A stretch of 64,000 bases of DNA from contig OY744520.1 of assembly GCA_963556195.1 (NCBI GenBank), forward strand, positions 155,986,107-156,050,106. The letters are read 5' to 3'. A model generated the notes under the pieces. The model made no database searches. It saw nothing but the letters and a program-made list of their open reading frames with translations, and had not been told where the DNA came from. A program made the position numbers and the translations under genes. This DNA is from Sepiola atlantica (Eukaryota > Mollusca > Cephalopoda > Sepiida > Sepiolidae). Below are positions 1 through 10,844 of this stretch, in pieces. Each line of letters opens with the position of its first letter. Position 1 is the stretch's first letter.

Positions 1-940
1 AGCACTTCCCCAGATGTAAGAACAGTACTCGATCTTAAGGCGTATTTGGCGTTTCTATAGGTAGAGGTATGCGTCAAGAGTGAGATACCTTCTCGAGTGG
101 TTGAATTGTCCAACAATGTTTTTCCAGCAACCTTGGCAACGTATTTGACGTAAGTCTTCCATTTCAGTTCAGGAGTGAAAGTCAACCCCAGAAGCTTGTA
201 AACGGAGACGGCTTTCCATAGATGAGAGCCATTAGATTCAATTAGCGCGAATTGGGAATCAGAGCGTTATTGTTGAAAATAGAGAAACTTAGTGTTAGAC
301 GGATTAAAGTACCCAGCCACTTTTTTATTCATTCGAGGTCGGAAGAGAGATAATTAAAAAAATCTTGGTCCTTGCTGGTCTTTAAAGTGTTGCCATAGAT
401 GGTTGTTGTCGTCTACATAAATGTTGACCAATGATCTTAGAACGTGACTTCGGAAATCGTTGATGACGATCAAGAATGGACCATCATCGACTACTTTTAT
501 GAATCTACTAGACAGAAAGTATTTGATAATTGAGAGGACATTGCCATATATCTCATACCAAAAAATATTTTGAAGTAGACCTTTATGCCAACCCTTATCA
601 ACAACATTTGATATGTGAAGAGCTATTGCTCTAGAAAAAAAATTCAGATATCATGTGTGTTATTACTGCCAGCACATCAGCTGTTGATCTCGCAGGTCGA
701 AAACCATATTCCCTGTCACTGAGTAGGTTGTTTTTACTGAGGTGATTGACAAATTCTCGATTCATCAGATATTCAAGCAACTTACTCATGATGCGCAGGA
801 GAATAATCGGTCGGTACTGACATGCAGAAGACGGATCTTCAATATTTTTAAATACTGATCAGACTGACGAAAATATGCAAGGTGTTAGGAAGCATTTCTT
901 TTTTAAGACACCTAGAAGTTTGAAGTGTAGGCTATTTTGA
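1..940 (-). pseudogene. Non-LTR (LINE) reverse transcriptase remnant, 3' part beyond window
   Basis: Read on the minus strand, this encodes recognisable reverse-transcriptase blocks. In order they are a YRPI-like block near 800-830, LLSDREYGFRPARSTADV near 680-745 (fingers/palm motif of jockey/CR1-type LINEs), an intact YVDD catalytic box near 410-420, and a thumb region (KLLGLTFTPELKWKTYVKYV) near 130-200. The blocks lie in different frames with several stops, so the copy is dead. Homology fades upstream at about 940. The element continues past coordinate 1, so its 3' end is not seen. Thumb-region similarity puts it in the same broad family as the LINE fragments at 41-45 kb and 61.2-61.8 kb. 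Confidence 0.85.
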
Positions 941-2990
941 TTTAGTATCACCCTTAATGAAGATTGAACGTTTCACTTCCAGACGACTGTCACTAATAAC
1001 TGATTGTTAATCAAAACTGTTATATTTTGTCCTGGGTCAACGTAATAGTAATAGTCATACTATGATTTGGTTGCAATAATACTTCTACACGGTCATGACT
1101 GACGGAATGAGAATAATCTACCTCCTTAGATTTAATAAAGTTCGAAACAACAATTCCTAAGTAAGCCATTTCGTTCCTAATTTCGAAAATAAATTGTGGA
1201 GGTTACACTAGTATAACACGTTGTGAATAATCCAAATTATCAATCCTAGTCTCAAAATTGTAAACATATTAGAACCTGATTATGCAATTTGCTCCTAAAG
1301 TATAAAACTACTCAACAAAAGTTATCATACATAAAATCTTAGTAAAGTCGTAAATGTTCAACAATTGTATTTGCTTCACGTCGAATACAATCTTTAATCA
1401 GACAACTAATCATTTACTTTGCTTTAGGAAAGTTGACACCATCTGATTTGGCATCCATTTATTATAATTAAAGATAATTGTTCGTTCATATTTCGTAAAC
1501 AGTTTTATTCTCATATGTTCTTAGTAGTAGAGGAGGAAAATTGATAGCAAGGTAACATTTTATTTTATTCTAATATCACATCTAATCTAGGTGAATTATT
1601 TCTCCAAGTCATAGACGATAACATTGTTAAACAACGAACACTATATAACTCCGTTTTTCTTTTTCGAGCAAGGATGCCTTAAAGAGAACGTGTATGTCAA
1701 AGAGCCATGTATATTTTCAAATTACCGAGTGCTATAAATAAAAAATGGACTAATAACATAGATTAGATGATCTTTTGAAATTCAATCTCTTCAGGAAATT
1801 GCCGCCAGGGAAATATTCGAACAGAGCAGCACTTAAATATGGAACTTTCCTATTTCCTCTGAGACATATGAAAGAGATATTTTATACTTTAATATTTCAA
1901 AGCAAACCTACAACTCTAAATTGAACAACGGTGCAGTAATTTTGAAATATTAAGAGAATTACTGGATTTCTGAAAAGAATTCTGAAATATCAGGGAATTA
2001 TTTAATATCACTTATAGCGTTCGTTATCAATTATTAATTACTTAATTGTTCAGGATATAATTCACAATTAAAAAAACAGATATTTATTCAGTGGACTAAT
2101 AGGTGATTTACTCATCAAACATTTCTACTTAATAAGTTGCTTCAGACCGCCGAACACATTTTAAATATTGACATCAAGTTCTTTAGACATGATACTGTGA
2201 CACGGGTGTTGCTAAACACTTGCCTTTAACATTTTAAATTAAATGTTTTCTTTAGTTTTGTATAGGTAATTTCAAATAAATTCCCTTCACTAATAAACAC
2301 TGATAAAATTCAAGATCAACTTTTCCATATATACAAATATATCTACATAAAAAGACTAATGATAGACGCTGCAATTTAAAAGGATGTCAGAAATATTGTT
2401 TTCATATTCATTTTATTTGCGAAAAAATGTCTTTACGTAGGAGCAAATAATTATTGCAAAATGAGAAAAGAAACCAGACATTGTTATTTTTTCACAGAAC
2501 TATATTTGTTCTGGTTGTGATAAAATAGACATTCAAGTTATACACACTCAACTAGACTTGAGTTACAAACATAACTGCGCTCATTTTAGTGTGTCGGAAA
2601 AGATTGGGACAGAACCCTAAAAATGATAGTGGTGGTAGGCATACTACACGTTTGTTGATAACATTAAATATCATAATTTATTGAGACGATTAGATAGGTG
2701 TCTATTTTCCTTACCAATAGACAGGTTTACAATATTATAAGTTGGGTCAATGAATATTAGGTAGAAATATATTTAAGAAGAAGGGTTACATTTGTATGTT
2801 ACATTTTCCGGCTGACAAACTGTAATATTCCATTTACAAATAAGACAGAAACTCAAAATCTTTACTGTGACTATATAAAGCGGTGTATCTGATGCATGAA
2901 ATGAGTATTACAGCAAGTTATTATAAACAAGCACCGTTTTATCGAACGTAAACAATTAATGGAAGCTTTTTAAACCTTGCTGTATACTCT
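941..2990. other. AT-rich intergenic DNA, nothing recognised
   Basis: No ORF with coding character, no tandem array and no RNA gene was seen. The base composition is strongly AT-biased. Confidence 0.6.
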
Positions 2991-3520
2991 GCTTGCACTA
3001 CGCTACTCGTAAAGACCAACCCTTCATCACCGTGGTAGTAGCGGCGGCAACGTTGTAGTTTCAAAGCTACCCGGCTTACAGGGCTCGCGTGAAAATCCAG
3101 AAAGTTTCGGTATCAGGATCCATCGTTGTCTGATCGTCTCTGCCTTTGTGTGTGGAAGGAAACGACGTGCAATGTGTGTAACCGCAAACCAATGAATTGA
3201 ACTAACAATTTTACTTTAGTCAGATGCCTTTGTGTGTTCTTATAAAAATAACTTCTCCAATTTCGCATGCAACCACTCGTGATGCGACCGCTTGCCAGAG
3301 AGTGTAACTTTGTGTGTCCGCGCCGTGGAGACTTTTCTGGAAGAGTCCTAGCATAGTACAACACTAGCTCTCCCAGAACCGATCCTTACATTTCTTTAAT
3401 ACGACAGTGGTTATTCCAGTTAGGCGTGTTATACACGTTCGGGTATTTCGGCGGTTGCACAGCGGCGTCATTAGGCGTTATTAGGCTGGCTTCATCAATA
3501 CTCTCCTGAGAATTAATACT
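2991..3520. other. GC-richer interval, unclassified
   Basis: Composition rises well above the flanks, with many CpG dinucleotides (for example around 3045-3090 and 3310-3330). The ORFs here on both strands are short and resemble nothing I know. It could be a transposon leader, a promoter-proximal CpG patch or a repeat fragment; the sequence does not decide between these. Confidence 0.35.
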
Positions 3521-3578
3521 ATGCTGGGACGGCTGTGGAAATGGAGGCTTGTTATGAGGCAACAAACTGTTTCATGTA

Positions 3579-4013
3579 TCAAGGATATAATTTATTCTTG
3601 CCGACTTTTCTTGTTAAATATGAATATGAATTGGCGAGCTGGTCGATACACGCGTCTGTCTCGTACACAATGCAAACACCGGACAGTTTTTCAAACCTAT
3701 AGTTGAAGACTAAGCGAGGGGGGGGAGAAAAGGAAAGGACAAGAGAGATGAAGAGAAACAGTTTCAACATATCTAGGGTGACAGTCTGTCTGATATCTGG
3801 CTCCATCCTACGTATCTGCAACTGAATTGATCTGATATCGACCTGCAATTTTCCAAAACATAACTGATCCTCTTGTACGCTGACATTTTTAAGTGCAGAG
3901 CAGTTATGATTCTTGTGTGTCTCCCCTAAAAGGCAGTCTAAGTTAGATAAAAGGTCTTTTAAATGTGGGGATACACAGCTCTCAAAAAGAGGATTACTCT
4001 CTTTGCCACACAC
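3579..4013 (-). CDS. Unrecognised 144-residue ORF, probably not a gene
   Basis: This is one of the longer open frames outside the transposon regions, starting MCGKESNPLFESC. It has eight cysteines and one hydrophobic stretch (LKLFLFISLVLSF, residues about 84-96) that could be a membrane segment or chance. No family is recognised, no splice context supports it, and a plus-strand ORF (3521-3706) overlaps it. In a 64-kb window, one ORF of this size can arise by chance, so it is recorded only because nothing else explains the interval. Confidence 0.12.
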   Translation of the reverse strand: MCGKESNPLFESCVSPHLKDLLSNLDCLLGETHKNHNCSALKNVSVQEDQLCFGKLQVDIRSIQLQIRRMEPDIRQTVTLDMLKLFLFISLVLSFSPPPRLVFNYRFEKLSGVCIVYETDACIDQLANSYSYLTRKVGKNKLYP

Positions 4014-4109
4014 TTTGTTTTACTACTCACGTGTATCGGCGGGAAAACATAAATATTTCACGTTATCTAATTGCTGGGACAACTGGGAGGGACCTTATGT
4101 AAACTAGAA

Positions 4110-5588
4110 AATCTTGAGGCACCATCTTCGTGAACCTTATGCAGAATGCTAACTTGTCTGACAACAACGCACTCCGCAAACCACTTAGCGTACATTTAAC
4201 CAGTTATAAGAGAATGTTGGCTTTCTTATCGGTTTCATTGGGTATTTATTGAATTGTTATTCTACACATAAAACCAACCACTAAGCACTGTGAGTAAAAT
4301 AGCAACGATCGACCCATCTGCGAATATCAAACAAAGGGCCGGGTTACAATGTAATAAGTTAGAAAAACAGAAAGATGGAGTCCATACACTTTTCTGGGTA
4401 ACCATGTTTTCATTGCTAGAGAATTAAATAAGCAGCTGAAATTCATAGAAAGGCCAAGACGAAATAAATCGATCGAAACCAGAGTAAGACCAAAGAATTA
4501 CGTTAATCCTATGCTTTTGAAATAAAAGCTTAGTGGCGACTATATAAACTAAATATTGAATTATAAATAACTTGATTGCCTTGGATTGTTTCTGTATAGG
4601 TATTTATTCCGTTCGTGTTATTTAATAATGAAGCATATCTTATTGTAAAGTATTACTTCTATTGCGTTCAACCCAAATCTCGGAATAAATTCGGTTTCAT
4701 AAATTATCATTAGAATTCACAACAATAAATGCAATTCAATTTGAATTGAAAATAATTGAATGACGAAAGTAGCAATGATTTCCCTCCGGCTTTTCAAACA
4801 TTCTACTTAATTAATACATGACCTAAATATGAGGCTATAGTGCTCAGTATCCTAGTTAACCTTCATCTCTATAAGCAAGCGTAAAATACTTTGTTTATTA
4901 ATTGATATTGAAAAACACATTTTTGACAGTGTGAGGTTACAGCGAAATAAGCTTTATTTGTCTGTTACGCTTATATATCGTTAGAGTTGATGAAAACTGT
5001 ATAGTAAAAGCGTTATATGAAGTACAGAGTGAAGTACAGAGTGAAGTACCTCCTTGTTAATGTAATATTCTTTAAAATTAGAAACAACAAGAACGCTGTT
5101 CAGGCATTTTTTTGAAAATGTCCATCATGCAAATCTATACCTTTCGTTCCATAAGGGTTACACTTGATTCATTTGTTTTTAGTATAGATCAAAGTCAATA
5201 TTTGTCAGTGTCATGAGAAAAAATCAGTTACTATTCATACGAAGGAAAAACACTCAATTTATTACGTCTCATACTGTTATTCTAAAGATTCTTTATATTT
5301 CTAAATATCCTCAAATCTCCCATTGCTTCTATGCGTTGTTTTATGTGCCCTTGATCGTTGCTCTTTTCTCATATTAATATGGAATTTCATTTCATAAACC
5401 AGTTATAATATTACAGTTTCAATCCGACTAGATGAGTGGGTGTTGTATCATAATTTATTTAATGACTGCTAAAATAGATACAACATAAAGCATCCATAGG
5501 AAGCTTCACTCTTCTAACATGCTATGATTTTTTCTCGTATATCAGCTATGGAAAACTGATCTGTGCAAAGACGGACGTATGGATTATT

Positions 5589-5590
<2 letters not shown>
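4110..5590. other. AT-rich intergenic DNA with one short tandem repeat
   Basis: No gene is visible. A 12-bp unit (gaagtacagagt) is repeated about two and a half times near 5018-5049. It looks like a slippage product. Confidence 0.5.

Positions 5591-5592
<2 letters not shown>

Positions 5593-5646
<54 letters not shown>
5593..5646. repeat. (TA)n microsatellite
   Basis: Uninterrupted alternating T/A of about 54 bp. Confidence 0.97.
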
Positions 5647-5647
<1 letters not shown>

Positions 5648-6808
5648 TAGAACAAAGTTCAGCGGTTACTTTTGATTGTTTAAATCAAGCAAAATTTAGG
5701 CATCAAACAAAGCTAAAATTTAAGACACTAAAAAAAATCATTTTAAATTCATCTCCTTTTATTCGCTTTACTTGTACTCCCCTCTCTCTATCTCTTTCTC
5801 TCTCTTTCCCGGTGTTTCTTTCTTTATTTTTCCGGCGAAGAGTGAAATAGTATTACTAACTGCGTGCTATTTTGTTTTGTTTATAATGAAATATTACAAT
5901 CTTGAGCTGTATTGTTTCTGAACAGACATAGAAAACTGCGAAAATAAGAATGGTATACATTTGAAAAAATAAACACGAGGTAAACAATATAGATTTAGAG
6001 ACAATGTGTGAGTGATAGACAGAAATGTACAAAGAGGTGTGTGACTTGCTGTGTCAATTAAAAAATTCAACTATATTGTTATACTTTTATTTACCCAAAA
6101 CCAGGTGCATTGTCACTGAGGCGTAAGGATCTACTGTGAATTAGGAATAATACTTACTGTGCCATCCTAAGTTGGGAGTTGTGTTAAATGGAAGGTTTTA
6201 TTTAAAGCATAACTCAATCTAAAAGTGTGTTATAGCATTTATTTTATGTAATAAAATACAAACGAAACAGTATTTGCCATCAAACATTGATTTACTCAGA
6301 TTTAGTGAAAGAATAGATGAAATATTACTCAGTATTATAAACCCATCTTTCAGTGGATTCCCAATTAGTAAAAGCTACTATTTCGGCGAGTAAACTTGTC
6401 AGATTCACAAAAGGTTAACCAAGAGCAGCGTTTCCCAGCCATTTTACCCTTGCTTTATCATTAAAATAAATTACCTTTCACAAGGACCCACTCCGCAAAA
6501 CATTATGTACTTGAAAGGTGGGAACTTACATCACATAAGCAGATTGTTGAACATATCTCAGGAACAAACAAAAAACACTATTACATATTTAGGAAAACAA
6601 ATAAGTCTTACCTTATTAGCATTGTAATCTCGTTTCCACATAAATTTTCAGCATGTTTTCTCTTTATAAGGTTAGTCGGATACATATCCCGTTCGCTGAG
6701 TGGGAACTGATCTCGAAAGGCGTTGTGACACTGGCGTCATAAAGATACAACTAAATATATTTCCAATGATTTTAATATTTGTTTAACTAACAGATATACG
6801 ATAATGTA
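5647..6808. other. AT-rich intergenic DNA
   Basis: No gene recognised. A short pyrimidine-rich patch of CT repeats lies near 5777-5830. Confidence 0.5.
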
Positions 6809-7559
6809 TGTGTGGCTCAATGCGTGAGTATTTGGAGAGCAAAGTGCTCCCCGTTATATTCGTAATCCTTATGCCAGACTAATTTAAAAAAAACAGTAAT
6901 TCTCTGCGTTTTGACATCACTGAGTGAACCTGTGCCTCTATCATATTTGGAGGACTGAAGGTCGGGCTCAAACCAATTCAATGGCAGGTGCATGTGATGG
7001 GATCAGAGATCAGACCAGTCATCGTTCGAGAAAATCAGTTATGAAACTCAAAAATAAACATTTGACAAGGCGTACACTGATGACGTCTGTATTCCCTCTT
7101 TCTCTCTTTCTCTCCCTCTGTCTCTCTCTCACTCTCCCCCTCTCTCTCTCTAGTAAAGAGATTGAAAGTTAAGAGACTGGTTTGAAATCCGAACGAAGAA
7201 AGATGGGTTTGTCGCGCGCTGAGATGTTTCTTTTCAAAATATAATAAATCATATTTTTATATAAAAAGTAAATGGTTTGTTCCATTATTACATAATGTTT
7301 GATTTGCGGCACGGTGATCTCGACCAAACAGCCGGCTAGCCAGTCCAAGAAGTAGACGACAGTGACTATTGCCAGACGATGATTGCTCACTAACTATAAC
7401 AAGACGAGACATTGCACATACGTGCACATGTTGTCACACATCGTCCCGTCGTCACAAAGGTCCGGCAAAGATCGCCCAGCGAACCAAACCAAACGATGTT
7501 GCCACATTGATGCAGGTCCCAAGAGATACCCTTCGGCCAACGAAAACAATATTCTCACA
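6809..7559 (+). repeat. 5' LTR
   Basis: Pairs with 10097-10844 along its whole length. It contains a CT-repeat block (about 7095-7152) shared with the 3' copy. The exact 3' boundary is inferred from where similarity stops and from the terminal ACA. Confidence 0.85.
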
Positions 7560-7893
7560 TTGATGCAAAGACCTAGGATAACGACCCAGGGTTACAACGA
7601 ACACAACCAAAAATACCACGGCACAACAAACAAATCGACTATCACAACATTTGAAAACAACAATCTAAAGAAAAACCGACGGACACAATCCAAAAAACCA
7701 GCCATTTCTAACAAGAACGATCAAAAGAAGAAAAAAAGACAACACACCGTAAAACCACACACGCTAAGAAAGGTGACAATTTTCTGTTGCTCTCATTTAC
7801 TCTGTGAATTTGTTGGTAAATAATTTATAAAAACTATTCGTGTATAGGGCTTTTTATTTTACGTCTGCTACTTAAAAATAAAAAATAGACAAA
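7560..7893 (+). other. Retrotransposon leader (primer-binding and 5' untranslated region)
   Basis: Lies between the 5' LTR and the gag start. The first bases (ttgatgcaaagacc) would be the primer-binding site, but I cannot assign them to a tRNA. The rest is A-rich. Confidence 0.5.
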
Positions 7894-8800
7894 ATGGCGA
7901 ACACTAACCCAACCTCCTTAAATAGAGTGCTCACAGGTGGATCGAAGATCCCTATATTTACTGGGAAATCGCCTGACCTAAGGCCATGGCCAGCGGCTCT
8001 CAAAGAGAAAGAGTGGGTCTACAATCTAACAAGTGTAGAGCTAGTAAACCTGGCGTATGACTTCTCAGACGGTCTACCTTTGGAATGGATCGGATAATAT
8101 CTCGACGACCATCCGAACACAACGAGTAAAAACCTGCTCGATGAATTAGCGACACAGTATGGTGAGGTTATAAATACCGCCGATGCTGCTAGGGCCCTAA
8201 TTAAAATAAGGCAAAATCGAGGTGAAGCTCTCGCGGAATTAGCTGACCGGATGAACCGACTAGCTAAGCTAGAATACATAGACGCAGATATGAAGGAAAG
8301 TCTGGCTGTGCAAGCGCACTTAGCTGAATGTTTCATAGACGCATTAATTAACCCCTTCATTAAGGAGGATGTCACCAGATCCAATCCGACAACATTATAG
8401 GAGGCTCTGTCTGCTGCGAGACAAAGTGAAAAGCTTTACAAGCGAATCCGAAGTGGCCACAAAAATGAACAAGCTATTCTAAATGATAGCTTTTTAATAG
8501 GCGTTTACTGTCAGCAAGGACGTAGGGAGACTTCTAATAGATTCACAGTACCCCAGACTGAATTATACAGCGGGGACGGGTCAGAGAAAACCTAGCAAAG
8601 CAACAAAAGCTGTAAAGAGTAAGTCTAGTGCATACGCTTTGGCAAAATCTAGGAACCGCGTTGAGGGCATTTTTGCCATAATGGGCTTGAACATGACTGT
8701 CCATGGTCATCTGAGGGAGAAGTATATAACTTCGACTCAGGAAAAAGAAAGACCAGGGTACTCTTGAAAACCACAGATTACCACCGGCATGATCAGACAC
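7894..8800 (+). pseudogene. gag: Gag-like capsid polyprotein, broken
   Basis: The frame starts MANTNPTSLNRV and runs to about 8595, interrupted only by two in-frame stops (TAA at 8095, TAG at 8398). Between them the frame stays open and helical (ALIKIRQNRGEALAELADRM; EALSAARQSEKLYKRI), as in Gypsy capsid proteins, where such proteins package element RNA. Downstream, near 8625-8720, there is a degenerate zinc-knuckle region with scattered Cys/His (FCHNGLEHDCP) and more stops. With nonsense changes but few indels, decay looks fairly gentle. Gag identity is inferred from position and composition; no diagnostic motif other than the knuckle remnant is present. Confidence 0.7.
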
Positions 8801-9008
8801 CGGTTACCCGAACATGTAACAATGCCAAGTCCTCGAAGAAAAAAGGACCCGGGGAAATATGAACCCTAGAGGGCATGGATGTCAGGGAGGTGGTAACAGC
8901 GGTCCGAAACAGGCCCACTGAAGAAATAATAAATCAAGAAAAGAAACTCGGATACGTAAAGGAGCCAAGGGACATAAACTGCCCAAACAAGGCCCCGAAA
9001 TTGGTTTT

Positions 9009-9512
9009 ATGAGGAAAATAAGGGGTCGACCGATAGAGACACTGATCGACACTGAATCAGAGGTCTCGCTCTTCAAAACATCGGGTTTAGAGGAATTAAA
9101 ATCGGAAAAACGAGAACTGAAGAATTCGAATCTAACCGCTACACTCGCAAACGGACAAAAGATGATTCTCGATAATATGACTCACTTACCCATTAAATTG
9201 AGGAAGCTAAAGGCTTCGTCAAGGCTATATATCACTCCGAACTTGGATCGAGAGTTGATATTGGTCGCAGACTGGTTGAAAAGAAACCGAGCCCAAATAA
9301 CCTTTCACCCTAACCGATTGAAGGTTAAGGAGGTAAATATACCACTTGGTATTAATACCAGTTGTAAAATTGATGACTCCCCACTGGAAAATGTGGAGTT
9401 GACGCCATGCATCGCCACTGTTAGATCTGTTGAGAAAAAAAACAGACAAAAAGAATTCACCTCGTCGCAAGACACCAGTTCCAAAAGGAAAACCCGTGAT
9501 AGAGGCAATTAA
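9009..9512 (+). pseudogene. Retroviral-type aspartic protease, active-site Gly replaced
   Basis: Early in the frame is LIDTESEVSLF, the flap-flanked active-site region of retropepsins, which normally reads DTG(S/A). Here the Gly is Glu (DTE). Later comes LILVADWLKRNRAQITF, matching the conserved ILGxDWL segment near the end of these proteases, again with the usual Gly lost. Retropepsins act as dimers to cleave Gag-Pol. Losing the active-site Gly would be expected to damage this. The coding frame is otherwise open for 167 codons and is then followed by a Lys/Pro-rich tail in other frames (9430-9790). No polymerase follows. Confidence 0.7.
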
Positions 9513-10076
9513 GGTGTCTCCACACCTACCCACAGCTCATATGCCTGTGACTCATAGGGGCCTCAGAAATACTGTCACCTTTCCACCTGACTTACAGGCC
9601 AACAACCCCAAATTGAAAAGATTCCCCAAATTACCCACCCCCAATAAACAAAAAATAGCAGACGGCGAAATGTAAAGGCTTCTTGAAACGACCGAGGAAT
9701 TCGTTTTAGAGTTGGATGGGAGCAGAGGGGAAAAGGTCATCAAACATAAAAATAAAAACATAACTGAAATTAATAATACTGATGTTTTTATCAAAGAAAA
9801 AAATCAACGACGTTTAATGAAAGTAGTCAAGTAATGATTAAAAAAGGGGGCAATTTATATTTTTTAAGAGAAAAAGAAAGAAAAAAACATAAGATGAGTT
9901 TATATTTTTGGAGAGAAGACGAGAGTAAAAACATTACATAGAGTCACGCTGAGAGATAATACAATGAAAAAGAAATGAAATTAATAAGATCGTTTTTGAC
10001 TATGAGTTTAAAAAATGCATATATCTTCCCATTGTGCCATGAATCACCGGTGACCTTTGCTGATTGCATAACCAAA
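9513..10076 (+). other. Retrotransposon internal tail, no polymerase
   Basis: A Pro/Lys-rich frame (9430-9675; VPKGKPVIEAIKVSPHLP) and then a Lys-rich frame to about 9833 could be the C-terminal tail of the original polyprotein. The lack of reverse transcriptase and integrase between protease and tail marks a large internal deletion. From 9835 to 10076 the DNA is A-rich and noncoding. Confidence 0.45.
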
Positions 10077-10079
10077 GGT

Positions 10080-10096
10080 CAAAATAAAGAGGGGCG
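10080..10096 (+). other. Polypurine tract before 3' LTR
   Basis: The sequence aaaataaagaggggcg immediately precedes the TGTGTGGC start of the 3' LTR, where plus-strand DNA synthesis is primed in LTR elements. Confidence 0.65.
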
Positions 10097-10844
10097 TGTG
10101 TGGCACAATACGTGAGCTTTTGGGAAGCTAAGTGCTCCTCGTTATATTCGTAATCCTTATGCCAGACTTATTTAAAAAAAAACAGTAATTCTCTGCGTTT
10201 TGAGATCACCGAGCGTACCTGTGCTCAGTCATGTCGGAGGATCAAAGTTCGGTGTCAAACCAATTCAATTGCAAGTGCATGTGATGGGCTCAGAGATCAG
10301 ACCATTCGTCGTTTGAGAAAATCAGTTATGAAACTCAAAAATAAAAATCTGACAAGGCGTACACTGATGACGTTTGTATTCCCTCTTTCTCTATTTCTCT
10401 CTTTCTCTCTCTCACTCACCCCCACTCTCTCTCTCTCTCTAATAAAGAGATTGAAACTTAAGAGACTGGTTTGAACCCCGAACGAGGAAGATTCGTCTGT
10501 CACGCGCGCTGAGATGTTTCTTTTCAAAATATAATGAATCATATTTTTATAGTAAAATGGTTTGTTCCGTTATTACATAATGTTTAATTTGCAGCACGAT
10601 GATCCCGACCAAACAGCCAGCTAGCCAGTCGCAGAAGCAGACGACAGTGATTATCGTCAGACGATGATTACTCACTGACCATAATAAGATAAGACATTGC
10701 ACAACCTGCACATGTTGTCACACATCTTCCCGTCGTCACAAAAGTCCTGTAAAGATCGCCCAGCCGTCCAAAGCAAACGATGTTGCCACATTGGTGCCGG
10801 TCCCAAGAGATACCCTTTCGGCCAAATAAAGCAATATCGCCACA
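10097..10844 (+). repeat. 3' LTR
   Basis: Direct repeat of 6809-7559 with the same CT-repeat block. It carries AATAAA at 10441-10446, a plausible polyadenylation signal that is altered (agtaaa) in the 5' copy. Confidence 0.85.

Larger units (their letters stand above)
6809..10844 (+). mobile_element. LTR retrotransposon with both LTRs, gag and protease only (non-autonomous, Ty3/Gypsy-like)
   Basis: Two direct repeats of about 750 bp (6809-7559 and 10097-10844) begin TGTGTGGC and end in ACA, the usual LTR termini. They flank about 2.5 kb of internal DNA. The internal part carries a gag frame, a degenerate CCHC region and a retroviral-type aspartic protease, but I see no reverse transcriptase, RNase H or integrase. 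It is therefore an internally deleted or non-autonomous copy. A purine tract (aaagagggg) sits directly before the 3' LTR, as expected for a polypurine primer. The flanks tgta and tcta may be a diverged 4-bp target duplication. The two LTRs differ at roughly one base in ten by eye, so the insertion is old. Assignment to Gypsy rests on the gag and protease character. Confidence 0.85.

Noticed and set aside
5563..5850. 95-codon ORF through a (TA)n tract
   Set aside because: Most of it is Ile-Tyr repeat translated from a microsatellite. The same holds for the frames at 18166, 20041, 20494, 20673, 35948, 40344, 53098, 56871 and 57109.
7078..7090. CTGATGA in both LTRs (7078 and 10366) as a hammerhead core
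   Set aside because: No GAAA box or stem II follows at usable spacing.
8019..8384. 121-codon minus-strand ORF
   Set aside because: Antisense shadow of the gag frame on the plus strand.
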